A stretch of 5,612 nucleotides of DNA from Thermoplasmata archaeon (lineage in GTDB: Archaea > Thermoplasmatota > Thermoplasmata > Thermoplasmatales > Thermoplasmataceae): assembly GCA_021835265.1 (NCBI GenBank), contig JAKBQK010000267.1, positions 1 through 5,612 on the forward strand, given 5' to 3'. Below the pieces are notes generated by a model. The model saw only the letters and a program-made list of their open reading frames with translations, was not told the DNA's origin and did no database searches. Position 1 is the stretch's first letter. Each line of letters starts with the position of its first letter. Of this stretch, positions 5,251-5,612 are shown piece after piece. A program made the position numbers and the translations under genes.

Positions 5251-5612
5251 ATGTCAGGAAAAACTCATAATAAGGAATACTTTGCGAAACATCCACTTGC
5301 ACTAAGAATAATGAAAGAAGTTGAAACTTGGTCCAAGAATGGTTATGTCTCTCAAAACGGTAAAACTGTAACATATGTTACAAAGGAACTTCTGGATTAC
5401 TGGTTCAACACAGATATTCATGAAGAGTCTCGGTTCCATCTTTCTCAAAGGAGGGCCATAGAGGCAATAATCTATTGTTTTGAGATACTAAATGTACCTT
5501 CCCCAATGGAACTATTTGAAATGTTTGGTGGTAATGAACTTATTGCAGATGGTCTTGAGAAAGAACTTGAAAAAATGAGATTTCCGCGATTTGCCATTAA
5601 GATGGCAACAGG
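5251..5612 (+). CDS. res: Type III-like Res subunit (SF2 helicase/endonuclease), N-terminal fragment
   Basis: Only the first 120 codons are present and the frame is open at the window edge. The visible part ends FPRFAIKMATG, which is the run-up to a Walker A motif (expected MATGSGKT) of superfamily 2 helicases. About 45 residues earlier, RFHLSQRRAIEAIIY (residues 65-79) is the Q-motif-like helix that precedes Walker A in type III Res proteins. The first 60 residues (HPLALRIMKEVETW, then TKELLDYWF) match the lead-in of large Res proteins paired with this Mod type, by memory of the family. In such systems Res uses ATP to move along DNA with Mod bound and cleaves unmodified DNA through a C-terminal PD-(D/E)XK domain. 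That domain lies outside the window, so nuclease activity is not shown. The start is 4 bases after the mod stop, so the two genes form an operon. Confidence 0.82.
   Translation, partial: MSGKTHNKEYFAKHPLALRIMKEVETWSKNGYVSQNGKTVTYVTKELLDYWFNTDIHEESRFHLSQRRAIEAIIYCFEILNVPSPMELFEMFGGNELIADGLEKELEKMRFPRFAIKMAT

Noticed and set aside
5066..5374. Minus-strand frame spanning the mod/res junction
   Set aside because: It crosses two well-supported + strand genes and their overlapping ribosome site, with no independent support.
1..5612. CRISPR array, tRNA/rRNA, insertion sequence ends or att sites
   Set aside because: I saw no spaced direct repeats, cloverleaf-like segments, transposase frames or paired terminal repeats. 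No att-like duplication was visible by eye, though a short one could escape notice.

Overview
The window reads as a piece of an archaeal chromosome, most likely from a Thermoplasmata-type or similar moderately AT-rich archaeon. The evidence is an archaeal-style phosphopantetheine adenylyltransferase with a TTG start, a near-perfect archaeal Shine-Dalgarno (SD) motif, tightly packed operons and AT-rich TATA-like promoter tracts. The lineage is inferred from style only, with no marker gene present, so it is tentative.

Layout. (1) Positions 1-1059 hold housekeeping metabolism on the + strand: the C-terminus of a fold-type I PLP aminotransferase (1-126), then a CoaD-type adenylyltransferase (133-1059). 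The latter carries an unexplained ~150-residue C-terminal extension, which coincides with a fall in G+C from about 43-55% to about 27-28% in hand-counted 60-base lines. (2) Positions 1060-1204 are a convergent gap with an oligo-T terminator for the + strand and no gene. (3) Positions 1205-2880 are a two-gene minus-strand operon: a 45-residue hydrophilic protein (2743-2880) with a very strong ribosome binding site, followed 5 bases later by a 510-residue helical, TPR-like protein of unknown function. (4) Positions 2881-2971 are a compact divergent promoter region with a palindromic TATA-like core and a 15-bp inverted repeat. (5) Positions 2972-5612 are a + strand operon: a doubtful 77-residue ORF, a beta-class N6-adenine DNA methyltransferase of the Mod (COG2189-like) type, and the beginning of its partner, a Res-like helicase/restriction subunit cut by the window edge just before its Walker A motif.

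How the parts fit. The right half is a type III-like restriction-modification (R-M) module: Mod marks host DNA and Res should translocate on and cut unmodified DNA. The divergent 45-aa/510-aa pair sits where accessory defence genes are often found and is the least explained part of the window. Its co-regulation with the R-M operon is plausible from the shared promoter region but unproven. The housekeeping/defence boundary lies near the 3' end of coaD, so the island probably sits downstream of a core gene.
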